From Petrachloros mirabilis ULC683 (GTDB lineage Bacteria > Cyanobacteriota > Cyanobacteriia > Thermosynechococcales > Thermosynechococcaceae), in contig NZ_WVIC01000010.1 in NCBI RefSeq assembly GCF_009939295.1, positions 1 to 64,000 of the forward strand: a DNA stretch of 64,000 bases, read 5' to 3'. A model generated the notes under the pieces. The model worked only from the letters and a program-made list of their open reading frames with translations, made no database searches and had not been told where the DNA came from. Shown here piece by piece: positions 23,563 to 32,986 of this stretch. Made by a program: the position numbers and the translations under genes. Every line of letters starts with the position of its first letter. Position 1 is the stretch's first letter.

Positions 23563-25443
23563 TTAAAGATCGCTGCGATTGGGGTTGGACACCTGCTTAC
23601 CCGATTGACTTTTGCGGGGGGTGCGTAAATCTTGCCAGGTGTGGCCTACCCCTTGCAAAATGCCGCTCCCAATCAGGCCAATTCCCCGACCGATGACTTG
23701 GGTGAGTAAATATACAACCCCCTGCCCTAAAAAGGTAAACGTGGCGCGGAGGGGGGGCGCGATCGCATCTCTGGCCTCCAGCGCCAGGGTGACCGCAAAG
23801 CCAATCCCTTGCAACGACTCTAACTCGCGATCGCGGGGGGCATAGATGGCCGATTGCTTCAGTCCAGACTCCGTAAACACCAACAGCCCAAACTGACTCT
23901 CAAAAATATCCTGTGGTTCTCCTACCAACCGCCGCAGGCGGTATTTCCAGGACAGAGCATTGCGAAAGCGCTCAATTTCACGGGTCGAGAGCAGCCGTCG
24001 ATCAAAGAACGACTGCCGAATCACCTCCACCGTCGCAAAGTGGTTCAGCAGGGGTTGGAGGACGCCATTGCTCACCTGGACGACAATATTTTCTAATAGC
24101 GCTTCGGCACGACGCACGGCTTCGGGCGACCCCACCGCACAGGCCGCTTCATCTACCATCAGTGGCACCTGAAACAGCAAGTGCTCTAGCAACTCAGTCA
24201 CCAGCGGAATTTTCGCCAGAATATCAGATGCCACCACGACGTGATCCTGGAGAAGCCGCTCCACCAGCTCCACCGATGCTGTGCCTGTTGCAGTATTTAT
24301 TTCAACGGTGCGGTACTTGCCAAAGAAGTCGCAGGTTGTGCTTTCCCACAGGTCTAAAAGTAGGCGTGAGCGCTGCTGCTCTAGGTGCGATCGCGTCACC
24401 TCAGACAGCCGCAGTTCCTCCAACAAATCTTCAAAACGGCGCAGCACCGTCAAAAACAACTCCTGCTTCTTATCAGCCCTGAGAATATCGGTCTCCAAGG
24501 GTTGGCCCGTTTGATTTTGCAAACTAGTGGGCAGCTTCGCCACCACGCCCTCAAAAATCGCCGCTTTCAACATCTGAAATGACTCAACTGGCACTAGCGC
24601 CTCTAAATCAGGGGAACGTGGGATCAAGCGTCCCCCTGGCACCGGTGGGGGCGAGGCAGAGGAAACCGGCTCGGGAACTGCCCGTTCCACCGCAGGGGGC
24701 AAGAGTACCTCTACAAGCCGACGGGCGGCACGAATTTCTCGGCAGCGACCCTCCAACACCAGACGCTCTATAGGCGTGAGGGGCTGCTCTAACAGAGCTT
24801 CCAATTCTGCTAAGGTCTTGGCCATTTGCGCAAAGCCAGACTCCCGCAGCGACTGCCGCAAAAACCCCCAGAGGCTAAGGGGCTGCAAACCCCGAGTGAC
24901 CACCGAGGTTGCACCCATCCCCCGGTCTGGGGATTGAGCAATCTGTTGCCAGTCGGGATGCCAGCATCGCTGGGCTGCTGCCACCTGTCGCAGAATGGGC
25001 AGCAATGCCGATAAGCTTGTCCCTTTTGGCCAGCAGCCTTCAATGCCCACTCGCCACCACTGCTCCAGATCGGCAGGATTCACCTGGGTGGCCAACACCA
25101 GTACCCCAAGGGTCGGATATTGAGCCTTGATCTGTGCTCCCACTGCCGGGGTTAAATCCTCTGAGCCGTTAACCCCCAAAACTACCACAGTTTGTTCTGA
25201 TCGGGTCTCAGATAGGGGACTTTCCATATCCAGGGGTGGTTCAGGCTGGGGACTCCGATCTAGATTGGCCAATGTTTCCCATAGGGTAGCTGCCGTGGCC
25301 ACCTCAGCAATGAGGCTGATTTGGGGCACCTGTGCCAGTCCTGTGCGCAGACCCAACCGAAAAATGGAGTCAGCATCCGCCAGGATCAGATTCAGCCTGG
25401 GGAACTCACTGGGGTTAGGCACAAACTCAGTCTGAAAAGACAT
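23563..25443 (-). CDS. DUF3685-domain protein with receiver-like N-terminus (Ycf55-like)
   Basis: A 626-residue protein. The first ~150 residues resemble a response-regulator fold (NLILADADSIFRLGLRTGLA, then VVVLGVNGSE), but a phospho-acceptor aspartate in the usual place is not convincing. The remainder is the cyanobacterial DUF3685 region, related to the algal plastid Ycf55 protein, with long helices. One motif is SWKYRLRRLVGEPQDIFESQ, and the C-terminus is hydrophobic (FTFLGQGVVYLLTQVIGRGI), suggesting membrane contact. No function is established for the family. A DUF29 gene follows on the same strand. Confidence 0.78.
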   Translation of the reverse strand: MSFQTEFVPNPSEFPRLNLILADADSIFRLGLRTGLAQVPQISLIAEVATAATLWETLANLDRSPQPEPPLDMESPLSETRSEQTVVVLGVNGSEDLTPAVGAQIKAQYPTLGVLVLATQVNPADLEQWWRVGIEGCWPKGTSLSALLPILRQVAAAQRCWHPDWQQIAQSPDRGMGATSVVTRGLQPLSLWGFLRQSLRESGFAQMAKTLAELEALLEQPLTPIERLVLEGRCREIRAARRLVEVLLPPAVERAVPEPVSSASPPPVPGGRLIPRSPDLEALVPVESFQMLKAAIFEGVVAKLPTSLQNQTGQPLETDILRADKKQELFLTVLRRFEDLLEELRLSEVTRSHLEQQRSRLLLDLWESTTCDFFGKYRTVEINTATGTASVELVERLLQDHVVVASDILAKIPLVTELLEHLLFQVPLMVDEAACAVGSPEAVRRAEALLENIVVQVSNGVLQPLLNHFATVEVIRQSFFDRRLLSTREIERFRNALSWKYRLRRLVGEPQDIFESQFGLLVFTESGLKQSAIYAPRDRELESLQGIGFAVTLALEARDAIAPPLRATFTFLGQGVVYLLTQVIGRGIGLIGSGILQGVGHTWQDLRTPRKSQSGKQVSNPNRSDL

Positions 25444-25659
25444 GGTGCTCCAAATCTACGCTGGTCAAGATTCTAGCGGGGATTGACCGATACAGCATCA
25501 AATGTACCGCTGGCAACCCAGAATCTTCAGCAGGTAAGCCAGCCTCCCCAGGCTCAGACTCCTGTTGCTGCCAAAATCCATCTTGGGGATACGGACATTC
25601 ATTTGGCCAGACGATAGGGTACGGTAAGGCTAATCCTTGAAACAGAGACAGGAAATACC

Positions 25660-26373
25660 GTGGTTCCGCTACGCGATAACAACCCCACCCGTACTACCCC
25701 CTACGTCACCTACGTCATTATTGCTCTTAATATTCTCGTCTTTCTGTATGAATTGACCCTTGGCCCTGACCTGGATGATTTTTTTCGCACCTGGGCCGTG
25801 GTTCCCAGTCAGCTCACCGCCAGCTTTCAGGGGGAACCCACCCCCTTGCCTTTCCCGGAATGGATTACCCTGTTCACCTCTCAGTTTTTACATGGAGGCT
25901 TTTTACATATTGCTGGGAATATGCTGTTTCTGTGGATTTTTGGCAATAATGTCGAAGATAAGCTGGGTCATATCAAGTTTGTAATCTTTTACTTGAGCTG
26001 TGGTGCTCTGGCGGCGTTGGCCCAGTGGTTTTTTAGTGCCTACTCCGATGTGCCGTCTCTGGGCGCGAGTGGTGCGATCGCAGGGGTTCTCGGCGCTTAC
26101 ATTTTGCGATTTCCCAAAGCCGAAGTGCTGACCGTTGTTCCCCTGGGCTTTTTGCTGCTGCCCTTGCGCCTGCCAGCCTTTTTCTTTCTCGGATTTTGGT
26201 TTCTCCAACAGGCACTCTATGGCGTTGCCAGCCTGAACACCCCCATGAATGTGGGGATGCAGGGAGGAGGAATCGCCTACTGGGCACATGCTGGAGGATT
26301 TGTGTTTGGCGCAATTCTAGGCCCCCTCATGGGTCTGTTTTCAGATGCCCCCTTCGACAATCGCTTGCCTTAG
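25660..26373 (+). CDS. Rhomboid-family intramembrane serine protease
   Basis: A 237-residue protein starting at GTG, with six membrane helices. The catalytic serine sits in GASGAIAGVLGAY (Ser137) and the paired histidine in YWAHAGGFVFG (His210). The conserved FLHGGFLHIAGNMLFLWIFG block in loop 1/helix 2 is also present. All essential rhomboid residues are there, so activity is expected. Substrates in cyanobacteria are unknown. It stands alone, close to a convergent small gene. Confidence 0.9.
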   Translation: MVPLRDNNPTRTTPYVTYVIIALNILVFLYELTLGPDLDDFFRTWAVVPSQLTASFQGEPTPLPFPEWITLFTSQFLHGGFLHIAGNMLFLWIFGNNVEDKLGHIKFVIFYLSCGALAALAQWFFSAYSDVPSLGASGAIAGVLGAYILRFPKAEVLTVVPLGFLLLPLRLPAFFFLGFWFLQQALYGVASLNTPMNVGMQGGGIAYWAHAGGFVFGAILGPLMGLFSDAPFDNRLP

Positions 26374-26381
26374 ACCCCTCC

Positions 26382-26606
26382 CTACTGGTATTGAAACTGC
26401 CGATCCTGAGCAATGTCACGAATCAACGGGATGCGCACACTGATGTATTGATCTAAATCCTGAACCTCATGAGAGTTAACCATGCTACGACGAGCAAACT
26501 GCTGCACCAGCCACCGGACTAGGCTGGCATCATCAAGCTCTAAGAGGATATTGGTCTGGGTGGCCTCAATCAAGCACCAAAATTCTCGAATTATGTTCGG
26601 TGACAT
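26382..26606 (-). CDS. Small conserved cyanobacterial protein, unknown function
   Basis: A 74-residue soluble helical protein: REFWCLIEATQTNILLELDD, LVRWLVQQFARR, and a C-terminal ISVRIPLIRDIAQDRQFQYQ. Short proteins of this pattern are widespread in cyanobacteria, with no known role. It converges on the rhomboid gene with eight bases between stops, and an A+T-rich region of about 330 bases precedes it. Confidence 0.65.
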   Translation of the reverse strand: MSPNIIREFWCLIEATQTNILLELDDASLVRWLVQQFARRSMVNSHEVQDLDQYISVRIPLIRDIAQDRQFQYQ

Positions 26607-26938
26607 AGAGGTTGCCCTCTTAAGGTTTTCTTTATATTCCTAGCCTACACGTCATTATCTATGACAGATCAAGGTTGATGAAAGATGCAACAAAAGTTAC
26701 AAAACTGATATTTACTTTTGTGTTCAACCTTGGCGAAAAATAAACTTTATGAGTTTTCAGCGGACAAAATTGAGAGGATAAACATAGTCAAAATCCTTTC
26801 CTGCAAAGCCTTTAAGCCTTTCTGAGAGATTCTGTTAACGCTGATACTGACAGGCTGCCTGCCATCTATGCTCATCTTAAATAATCAAAAACTTCGGATT
26901 TTGCAGTCATTGTCAATCCCTACATTAAGATCTTAACC
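26607..26938. other. A+T-rich divergent intergenic region, no gene seen
   Basis: The 332 bases between the small gene at 26382 and the oxidoreductase at 26939 are richer in A+T than the flanking genes. They contain the two-block inverted repeat described separately at 26670-26732. I found no open frame with a ribosome site and no tRNA-like fold. Promoters for both divergent genes must lie here, but no near-consensus pair stands out. Confidence 0.5.
26670..26732. repeat. Two-block long inverted repeat (possible structured RNA or regulator site)
   Basis: CAAGGTTGA at 26670-26678 pairs with TCAACCTTG at 26724-26732, and inside it ACAAAAGT (26690-26697) pairs with ACTTTTGT (26714-26721). The two stems would stack with an 11-base bulge on one side and two bases on the other. 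No U-tract follows, so it is not a standard terminator. Confidence 0.5.
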
Positions 26939-27934
26939 ATGAATGCAATTATCTTTGAAAAACCAGGAAGTCCCGAGGTACTCCGCTGGCAATCCTGGCC
27001 TCAGCCCCAAATCCAGCAAGAGTCCGAGGTGCTCGTAGACTTGCGAGCTGCCGGTGTCAACCCCATCGATGCCAAACTGCGGCAGCGGGGCACCTTCTAC
27101 CCCGAGCAAATGCCCGCCGTATTGGGCTGTGACGGAGCTGGGGTGGTCACTGCTGTGGGGGCTGCCGTGCAATCCTTGCAGCCCGGAGATGAAGTGTATT
27201 TCTGCCAGGGGGGACTAGGACAAGAGCCAGGCACCTACGCCGAATACGCCGTTGTAGATGCGCGATTTGTAGCCCGAAAGCCCAAGTCTCTGAGCTTTGC
27301 AGAAGCAGCGGCAGCCCCCTTAGTGTTGATTACCGCTTGGGAAGCCCTTTATGATCGGGGTCGCCTACAGCCCGACCAAACCGTCTTAGTCCAGGCCGGA
27401 GCTGGCGGAGTTGGGCACGTCGCCATTCAACTCGCCAAGCTACGAGGGGCACGAGTCTGCACCACTGTCAGCTCAGAAGATCAAGCTCTTTTGGCCACCC
27501 AACTGGGTGCCGACCTAGCGATTCGTTACGACCAAACCGATCCCGTCACAGCCATTGCCGCCTGGACTCAAAACCTGGGAGTGGATGTGGCCTTCGATAC
27601 GGTCGGCAAAAGGGTACTCTCCCAATGCTTAGCGGCGACTCGCATCTACGGCGATGTAGTCACCCTTCTGGCTGCTGACGCCGCAACCGACTGGAGCACA
27701 GCCCGCACCCGAAACCTACGCGTCAGCTTCGAGTTGATGCTGACCCCAATGCTGCAAGGACTGGTGGAAGCACGGCTTCATCACGCCAAAATCCTGCGTC
27801 AGTGTGCCCAATGGCTCGATGCCGGACAGATCAAAATCCACCTTGCCCAGACCTTTCCACTTTCCGAAGCAGCAGCAGCCCATCGCTGGCTCGAAACCAA
27901 GGGCAGGTTGGGCAAAGTGGCTTTGACGCCCTAG
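26939..27934 (+). CDS. Quinone oxidoreductase-like medium-chain dehydrogenase (zinc-free MDR)
   Basis: A 331-residue NADPH-dependent reductase of the MDR superfamily. The N-terminal GroES-like half includes AAGVNPIDAKLRQRG and VLGCDGAGVVTAVG. The Rossmann half carries the dinucleotide-binding AGAGGVGHVAIQLAK. The catalytic zinc ligands of alcohol dehydrogenases are replaced, as in quinone oxidoreductases (QOR). The likely role is reduction of quinones or reactive enones; no partner gene narrows this. The next gene begins 59 bases after its stop. Confidence 0.88.
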   Translation: MNAIIFEKPGSPEVLRWQSWPQPQIQQESEVLVDLRAAGVNPIDAKLRQRGTFYPEQMPAVLGCDGAGVVTAVGAAVQSLQPGDEVYFCQGGLGQEPGTYAEYAVVDARFVARKPKSLSFAEAAAAPLVLITAWEALYDRGRLQPDQTVLVQAGAGGVGHVAIQLAKLRGARVCTTVSSEDQALLATQLGADLAIRYDQTDPVTAIAAWTQNLGVDVAFDTVGKRVLSQCLAATRIYGDVVTLLAADAATDWSTARTRNLRVSFELMLTPMLQGLVEARLHHAKILRQCAQWLDAGQIKIHLAQTFPLSEAAAAHRWLETKGRLGKVALTP

Positions 27935-27993
27935 CTGGTAAAATCTACTTAGTTATTGCCATGTTATTGCCATGGTTGCGGGGGACGGTTCCC

Positions 27994-28641
27994 ATGACCC
28001 CTGAACAGCTTACCCATCTGCTCCAAACTGCTTTAGAAGCAGGCATCAAACAATGTGACGCCCTGGGGCAGCCGATCAGTGAAACCCAGCGCCAAGTGCT
28101 GCGTCAAGTGGCAACCAGTCGTCTGCTAGTCGGATTGAGCAACCCCACTGCCCCGGAACCGACCTCCAATCCCCTAGCAGCCCTCACCCCTGACCAACAG
28201 CAAAGCCTGTTTGACTATATCGCCGCCTGCGATGCAGCGGGAGAAAACTGGAAAACCCAGCTCCTCAATGACTGGCTCTACAATCGCAACTCCGGAGCAG
28301 TCCAATTTATTCGGGATCGTTTTGGAGCTGACTGGCTTCAGCAGGTGCAATCTCAACATCTAGCCGCGTACATTGACATCCCCTCCGCCCAACTGCAAGT
28401 TGGAGACCGCATTGAACTGGCCAATCGCTTGTGGGAATGGGTGCCCAGTGAAGGAGCCGAATTAGAATGGCATCCTGGCACAGTGATTCGCCTCTTTGAG
28501 ATCACGGCTGCGGGCAATCCCCTGCTCAGTAGCACCATCCGCATGGACAATGGCTGGGAATTTGATCTCCATGGACTCTATGATTGGAACCGTCCCAACT
28601 GGCGCTGGCCCCAACACCGCGACATCAACGCTTCATCTTAG
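27994..28641 (+). CDS. Conserved cyanobacterial protein, unknown function
   Basis: About 215 residues. A helical N-terminal half (THLLQTALEAGIKQCDALGQ, then LTPDQQQSLFDYIAACDAAG) is followed by a beta-rich C-terminal part, GDRIELANRLWEWVP and MDNGWEFDLHGLYDWNRPNW. I do not recognise a named domain. The ATG at 27994 is preferred because GGGGGA lies about ten bases before it and the product then begins MTPEQLTHLL; frames open from 27802 overlap the reductase gene. It lies upstream of ndhK with 140 bases between. Confidence 0.65.
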   Translation: MTPEQLTHLLQTALEAGIKQCDALGQPISETQRQVLRQVATSRLLVGLSNPTAPEPTSNPLAALTPDQQQSLFDYIAACDAAGENWKTQLLNDWLYNRNSGAVQFIRDRFGADWLQQVQSQHLAAYIDIPSAQLQVGDRIELANRLWEWVPSEGAELEWHPGTVIRLFEITAAGNPLLSSTIRMDNGWEFDLHGLYDWNRPNWRWPQHRDINASS

Positions 28642-28781
28642 GGAGGGGGTGCTCTTAACCCTTGCCCCCACAGCCAGACTGGTCAAATCTTGCTACTCTG
28701 TAAAGAGCCAACAGCAGCACTCTCAAGGCTCGGTTGGTGTTATCCTGCCCCGTAAACCCGTAGAATCCTAACCCCAAGACT

Positions 28782-29495
28782 ATGAGCTTTGCCACCCAAG
28801 AACCCCAAGGGCAAATCATTAATCCCATCGCCAAGCCCGAAGTGCCTCAAGAATTGGCGGAGAATGTGATTCTTTCCTCTATCAACGATCTCTACGATTG
28901 GGCACGACTCTCCAGCCTGTGGCCACTCTTGTATGGCACTGCCTGCTGCTTTATTGAGATTGCAGCTATGATTGGCTCTCGATTTGATTTTGACCGGTTT
29001 GGCTTGGTGCCTCGCTCTAGCCCTCGACAGGCCGATCTCATTATTACGGCTGGCACCGTCACCATGAAAATGGCTCCAGCTTTAGTTCGTCTCTACGAGC
29101 AAATGCCCGATCCTAAATATGTCATTGCCATGGGTGCCTGCACCATTACCGGGGGCATGTTCAGTAGTGATTCTTACTCCGCAGTGCGGGGGGTTGATAA
29201 GTTGATCCCCGTGGATGTGTATTTGCCCGGTTGTCCGCCTCGCCCAGAAGCGGTGATGGATGCCATCATCAAACTGCGCAAGAAAATCTCTAACGAAGAT
29301 ATGCGAGAACGGGGCAACATGGCTCAAACCCATCGCTACTACAGCACCACCCACCAAATGAAAATGGTGCCGCCCATTTTGACCGGTGAATACCTACAGG
29401 CAGACACTCGCCAGGCACCGCCCAAATCTCTCGTTGAGGCCATGGGCATGCCGGTACCACCAGCCCTAAAAGTTTCGGAGCCCGAAGAAGCCTAA
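28782..29495 (+). CDS. ndhK: NDH-1 subunit K (NuoB-type iron-sulfur subunit)
   Basis: A 237-residue peripheral-arm subunit of the NAD(P)H dehydrogenase-like complex, which passes electrons from ferredoxin to plastoquinone in thylakoids. The four ligands of the N2 [4Fe-4S] cluster are present: Cys55 and Cys56 ([10 protein letters not shown]), Cys120 ([10 protein letters not shown]) and Cys151 ([10 protein letters not shown]). The extended C-terminus is usual for cyanobacterial NdhK. In most cyanobacteria the gene lies between ndhC and ndhJ; here neither flanks it. The avtA-like gene begins three bases after the stop and is probably co-transcribed. Confidence 0.95.
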   Translation: MSFATQEPQGQIINPIAKPEVPQELAENVILSSINDLYDWARLSSLWPLLYGTACCFIEIAAMIGSRFDFDRFGLVPRSSPRQADLIITAGTVTMKMAPALVRLYEQMPDPKYVIAMGACTITGGMFSSDSYSAVRGVDKLIPVDVYLPGCPPRPEAVMDAIIKLRKKISNEDMRERGNMAQTHRYYSTTHQMKMVPPILTGEYLQADTRQAPPKSLVEAMGMPVPPALKVSEPEEA

Positions 29496-29498
29496 GCG

Positions 29499-30785
29499 AT
29501 GGAGCCAGCCCTCACTCAAATTGGCGTGCAGATGTCCCAACTGACTGGGGTGCGCGCCATCATGAAGGACATCATTGCCACCCTGGAAGCTCATCAAGGT
29601 GCGACCTTTATTAACTTGAGTGCCGGCAATCCTGTAATTTTGCCCGAGATTGAGCAGCTCTGGCGAGATTGCACCCTGGATTTGCTCCACAGCTCTGAGT
29701 ATGGCCAAGTGGTCTGTCGGTATGGCATCAGCCAGGGCTATGAGCCGCTGATTGAGGCGGTGATCACAGATTTTGGCCATCGCTATGGTGTTCAGCTCTC
29801 TGGGCGACAAGTCTTAATTACCCCTGGCAGTCAAGCCCTTTACTTTTTGGCGGCCAATGTGTTTGGAGGCTACACCCACGCAGGCCAGCTCAAGGAAATT
29901 GTGCTGCCCCTAAGCCCAGACTATACCGGCTATGGCGGCATTTGCTTGGCTCCCGAAGCCCTAAGAGCCTGCAAACCCTATCTCGAAGTTGACGAGGCTG
30001 GCCATCGCTTTAAGTATCGCCCAGACTTTAGCCAGCTTCAGATTGACGCGGGGACTGGATGTTTGATTTTTTCGCGCCCCTGTAACCCCACGGGAAATGT
30101 CCTCTGCGAAGCTGAGGTTCAGAAAATCACTGATTTGGCCACCCCTTTTTCCATACCCATCTTCGTGGATGCAGCCTATGGCCCTCCCTATCCAGCTCTC
30201 AACTACACCCCGGCAACTCCTTTGTGGGGAGACAACTTGATTCATTGTCTGAGCCTATCCAAGGCGGGCTTGCCCGGTGAGCGCATTGGCATTGCCATTG
30301 GCGACGAACGCGTGATTCAGGTTCTCGAAGCCTTTCAAACCAATGTCTGCATTCACTCTGGTCGCTATGGGCAGGCAATTGCTGCGCGAGCCATCCGCTC
30401 AGGTGCCCTGGCAACCCTCTCGGAGCAGGTGATTCGTCCCTACTATTTCAGGAAGCTGCAACTGCTAGAAACAACCTTGAGCGAGCATCTGCCCGATGAC
30501 CTTCCCTGGTTTCTACATCGGGGTGAGGGTGCTATTTTTGCCTGGCTGTGGCTGCGAGATTTGCCCATCAGCGATTGGGAGCTGTATCAACGGCTGAAGC
30601 AAGTCGGGGTGATTGTGGTGCCCGGCCAGTCTTTCTTCCCAGGGCTGAAAATGGACTGGCCCCACAGCCGTCAATGCCTGCGCATCAGTCTAACGGCTTC
30701 GGATGCTGACATTGAAACAGGGATGGGGCGACTGGCGGCGACGGTCACCGAAATTTATCGAGCCTCCCCACCGGGGGAGGGCTGA
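29499..30785 (+). CDS. avtA: Valine-pyruvate aminotransferase-type class I/II aminotransferase
   Basis: A 428-residue PLP enzyme. The Schiff-base lysine lies in SLSKAGLPGERIG, the AvtA-type signature, and NLSAGNPVILPEI, CNPTGNVL and the final RISLTASDADIE match the same group. AvtA moves the amino group between valine or 2-oxoisovalerate and alanine/pyruvate. The start ATG is three bases after the ndhK stop, an unusual pairing. The gene converges on dnaA with a four-base gap. Confidence 0.85.
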   Translation: MEPALTQIGVQMSQLTGVRAIMKDIIATLEAHQGATFINLSAGNPVILPEIEQLWRDCTLDLLHSSEYGQVVCRYGISQGYEPLIEAVITDFGHRYGVQLSGRQVLITPGSQALYFLAANVFGGYTHAGQLKEIVLPLSPDYTGYGGICLAPEALRACKPYLEVDEAGHRFKYRPDFSQLQIDAGTGCLIFSRPCNPTGNVLCEAEVQKITDLATPFSIPIFVDAAYGPPYPALNYTPATPLWGDNLIHCLSLSKAGLPGERIGIAIGDERVIQVLEAFQTNVCIHSGRYGQAIAARAIRSGALATLSEQVIRPYYFRKLQLLETTLSEHLPDDLPWFLHRGEGAIFAWLWLRDLPISDWELYQRLKQVGVIVVPGQSFFPGLKMDWPHSRQCLRISLTASDADIETGMGRLAATVTEIYRASPPGEG

Positions 30786-30789
30786 CGCA

Positions 30790-32187
30790 TCAGTTTGGGG
30801 GAGAGCTACTGGCCATGTTGATGCGATCGCTAAGTTTCCGCAAGGTTTGGGCTAGTTCGGGATCGCTGCTTTCTAGGTCAGAAACCTTTTCACAACTGTA
30901 CATGACTGTGGTGTGATCTTTGCCGCCAAAAGCTTCGCCAATTTTAGGCAAACTGAGGCTGGTGTGTTGCCGCATCAAATACATGCCGATCTGGCGAGCC
31001 ATGCTAATTTCTCGTCGGCGCGAGTTGCTCATCAAATCTTCCACGGAGATACCAAAGGTTTCAGCAACAGCGGAAATGATGGTTTTTGGGGAAGCTGTCG
31101 CTTTGGGAGTGGTGGGAGTCAGCACAGGGGCAATATTCTCTACGGTCATGGGCAGCCCCGAAATCGAAATATAGGCAACGGCTCGAATGAGTGCGCCTTC
31201 TAGTTCACGAATGTTGGAGGTGTAGCTAGACGCAATATATTCAATCACTTCACGGGGTAAGCGAATCTGTTCGTACTCCGCCTTTTTTTGCAAAATGGCC
31301 ATGCGGGTTTCTAAGTCTGGGGGCTGAATATCGGCGATCAGCCCCATAGAGAAGCGTGAGCAGAGTCGCTCTTGTAGTCGGGGGATTTGGCTGGGGGGAC
31401 GGTCAGAGGCCAGAACGACTTGTTTGCCAGCTTCATGTAGGGTATTAAAGGTGTGAAAAAATTCTTCTTGGGTATATTCTTTGCCTTCAATGAATTGGAT
31501 GTCATCTACTAACATTACATCTACGGCTCGATAATGCTCACGGAAACTCTGCATGCTGTCCTTGCGAATGGCAGCAATGAGATCATTGGTAAATTGCTCG
31601 GTAGAAACGTAGAAAATTTTCGAGTCTGGACGAATTTCTAGGCGGTAGTGGCCAATCGCCTGCATGAGGTGAGTTTTGCCTAATCCAACTCCACCACACA
31701 GAAACAAGGGATTAAACTCACGGCCTGGAGATTCGGCAACTGCCAAACAGGCCGCATGGGCCATGCGATTGTTTGGCCCTACCACGTAGCGAGAAAACAC
31801 ATATTTGGGGTTGAGGTCGCTGGGACGCTGACGCTGGGACTTGGACTGAAATTTTTCGGTTTCTAGAGACTCTTGGCCGTACAGCGGAAATGGTGAGAGC
31901 AAACCGCTACTGTCGCCACTGGCAGCGGAGAGATCGCCCTGGACAATTTCAATTTGAATGTCAACAGGTTTCCCCAAAACGTCATGAACCACTTCGGCAA
32001 TGGTCTTGATGTAATATTTCTGTAGCCAATTGCGGGCAAAGGGGTTGGGCGTCCGGATCACCAGGCAATCGTTTTCTAAGCGCTCGGCACTGGCGGTTTT
32101 GATCCAGGTTTCATAGGTGGGGCGGCTTAGCTGTAGTTGCAAACGCTCTAGAACCTGGCTCCAGAGTGTTTCAAGAGAAGTGTCCAC
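30790..32187 (-). CDS. dnaA: Chromosomal replication initiator protein DnaA
   Basis: A 465-residue initiator ATPase. Domain I ([20 protein letters not shown]) is followed by a linker, the AAA+ core (Walker [12 protein letters not shown], Walker [12 protein letters not shown], sensor [10 protein letters not shown]) and domain IV. Domain IV carries the DnaA signature [20 protein letters not shown] then [15 protein letters not shown], which binds DnaA boxes. It starts at GTG, at the expected MDTSLETLW. The gene faces away from rpmH in the conserved dnaA-rpmH-rnpA-yidC arrangement of bacteria. In the 257-base gap I found no clear cluster of TTATCCACA-type boxes. Confidence 0.96.
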   Translation of the reverse strand: MDTSLETLWSQVLERLQLQLSRPTYETWIKTASAERLENDCLVIRTPNPFARNWLQKYYIKTIAEVVHDVLGKPVDIQIEIVQGDLSAASGDSSGLLSPFPLYGQESLETEKFQSKSQRQRPSDLNPKYVFSRYVVGPNNRMAHAACLAVAESPGREFNPLFLCGGVGLGKTHLMQAIGHYRLEIRPDSKIFYVSTEQFTNDLIAAIRKDSMQSFREHYRAVDVMLVDDIQFIEGKEYTQEEFFHTFNTLHEAGKQVVLASDRPPSQIPRLQERLCSRFSMGLIADIQPPDLETRMAILQKKAEYEQIRLPREVIEYIASSYTSNIRELEGALIRAVAYISISGLPMTVENIAPVLTPTTPKATASPKTIISAVAETFGISVEDLMSNSRRREISMARQIGMYLMRQHTSLSLPKIGEAFGGKDHTTVMYSCEKVSDLESSDPELAQTLRKLSDRINMASSSPPN

Positions 32188-32300
32188 AGTTTACCTCAAC
32201 AGCAAGCAGGTTAAAATCAATCAATGGCATCCTGTTGTCTCAGGTAGTCATTTGGGTGAATAGCACATCAGCTTAAGCCCCCATCAGTCATTCTGAGCCC

Positions 32301-32331
32301 TTGACACAAGTTAGGAAAGTGGAACTAGAAT
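32301..32331 (+). promoter_or_regulatory. Probable promoter of the rpmH operon
   Basis: TTGACA at 32301-32306 and TAGAAT at 32326-32331 are separated by 19 bases, slightly longer than ideal. Transcription from here would leave a ~105-base leader before rpmH. The rest of the dnaA-rpmH gap shows no coding frame and no DnaA box cluster. Confidence 0.45.
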
Positions 32332-32444
32332 AAGGGCTTTGCCCAGCACTCGCAAGGGCTAGTGATAAGATTGTAGACGATGTTTTTCAATGACCTGCCT
32401 CGCTCGCCGTGCGGTCTTAGTATCCCGAGTACCCCCATAGAACC

Positions 32445-32582
32445 ATGACAAAACGAACTTTAGAAGGAACCCTCCGCAAGCGTAAGCGCACCTCTGGCTT
32501 CCGGGTCAGAATGCGCACCCGGACAGGACAAAATGTGATTAAAGCCCGTCGCCGTAAAGGGCGCGCTCGGTTGGCTGTCTAG
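32445..32582 (+). CDS. rpmH: 50S ribosomal protein L34
   Basis: A 45-residue, highly basic protein beginning [20 protein letters not shown] and ending [11 protein letters not shown], the L34 signature. It is the first gene of the rpmH-rnpA-PH-yidC-khpB-DUF177 group on the plus strand. Its size is normal for the family. L34 is a structural part of the large ribosomal subunit. Confidence 0.95.
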   Translation: MTKRTLEGTLRKRKRTSGFRVRMRTRTGQNVIKARRRKGRARLAV

Positions 32583-32605
32583 GCGTGACTCTGTAGGCTG
32601 GGGCT

Positions 32606-32986
32606 GTGCTTGCTGATTGCCATCGTCTTAAAAAGTCGCAAGACTTTGGGCGAGTTTACCAACAAGGTATCCGTAGACATCGAGACGCTCTCAGCTTGCG
32701 GGCTTATCGACCAAGTTTCTGGTCTGAGGAACCACACCCAACTCGGATTGGAATTTCTATCAGCCAAAAAGTGAGTAAGCGAGCGGTGATCCGAAATCGC
32801 ATTAAACGGCAGATTCGGGCGGCTTGCTCTAAGTTGCTCCCTGACCTATCTCCGAGTTGGGATATTGTCATTGTGGTGCGGCCACCTGCTGTCCAGTGCG
32901 ATTATCGTCAAATTCTGCAACAATTGAAACAGTTAATGGCAGAAGCGGAGATCCTGAATGGGCATACGAGAGGAAGTCTACTATGA
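32606..32986 (+). CDS. rnpA: Ribonuclease P protein component
   Basis: A 126-residue basic protein, the protein subunit of RNase P, which trims the 5' ends of tRNA precursors with the rnpB RNA. The family block KRAVIRNRIKRQIRAA (RNR motif) is present after RLKKSQDFGRVYQQGIRRHR. It starts at GTG, with 23 bases after rpmH, and its 3' end overlaps the PH-domain gene by 29 bases. rnpB itself is not in the window. Confidence 0.94.
   Translation: MLADCHRLKKSQDFGRVYQQGIRRHRDALSLRAYRPSFWSEEPHPTRIGISISQKVSKRAVIRNRIKRQIRAACSKLLPDLSPSWDIVIVVRPPAVQCDYRQILQQLKQLMAEAEILNGHTRGSLL

Noticed and set aside
32188-32444. Replication origin next to dnaA
   Set aside because: No cluster of DnaA boxes was visible; kept only as an observation.
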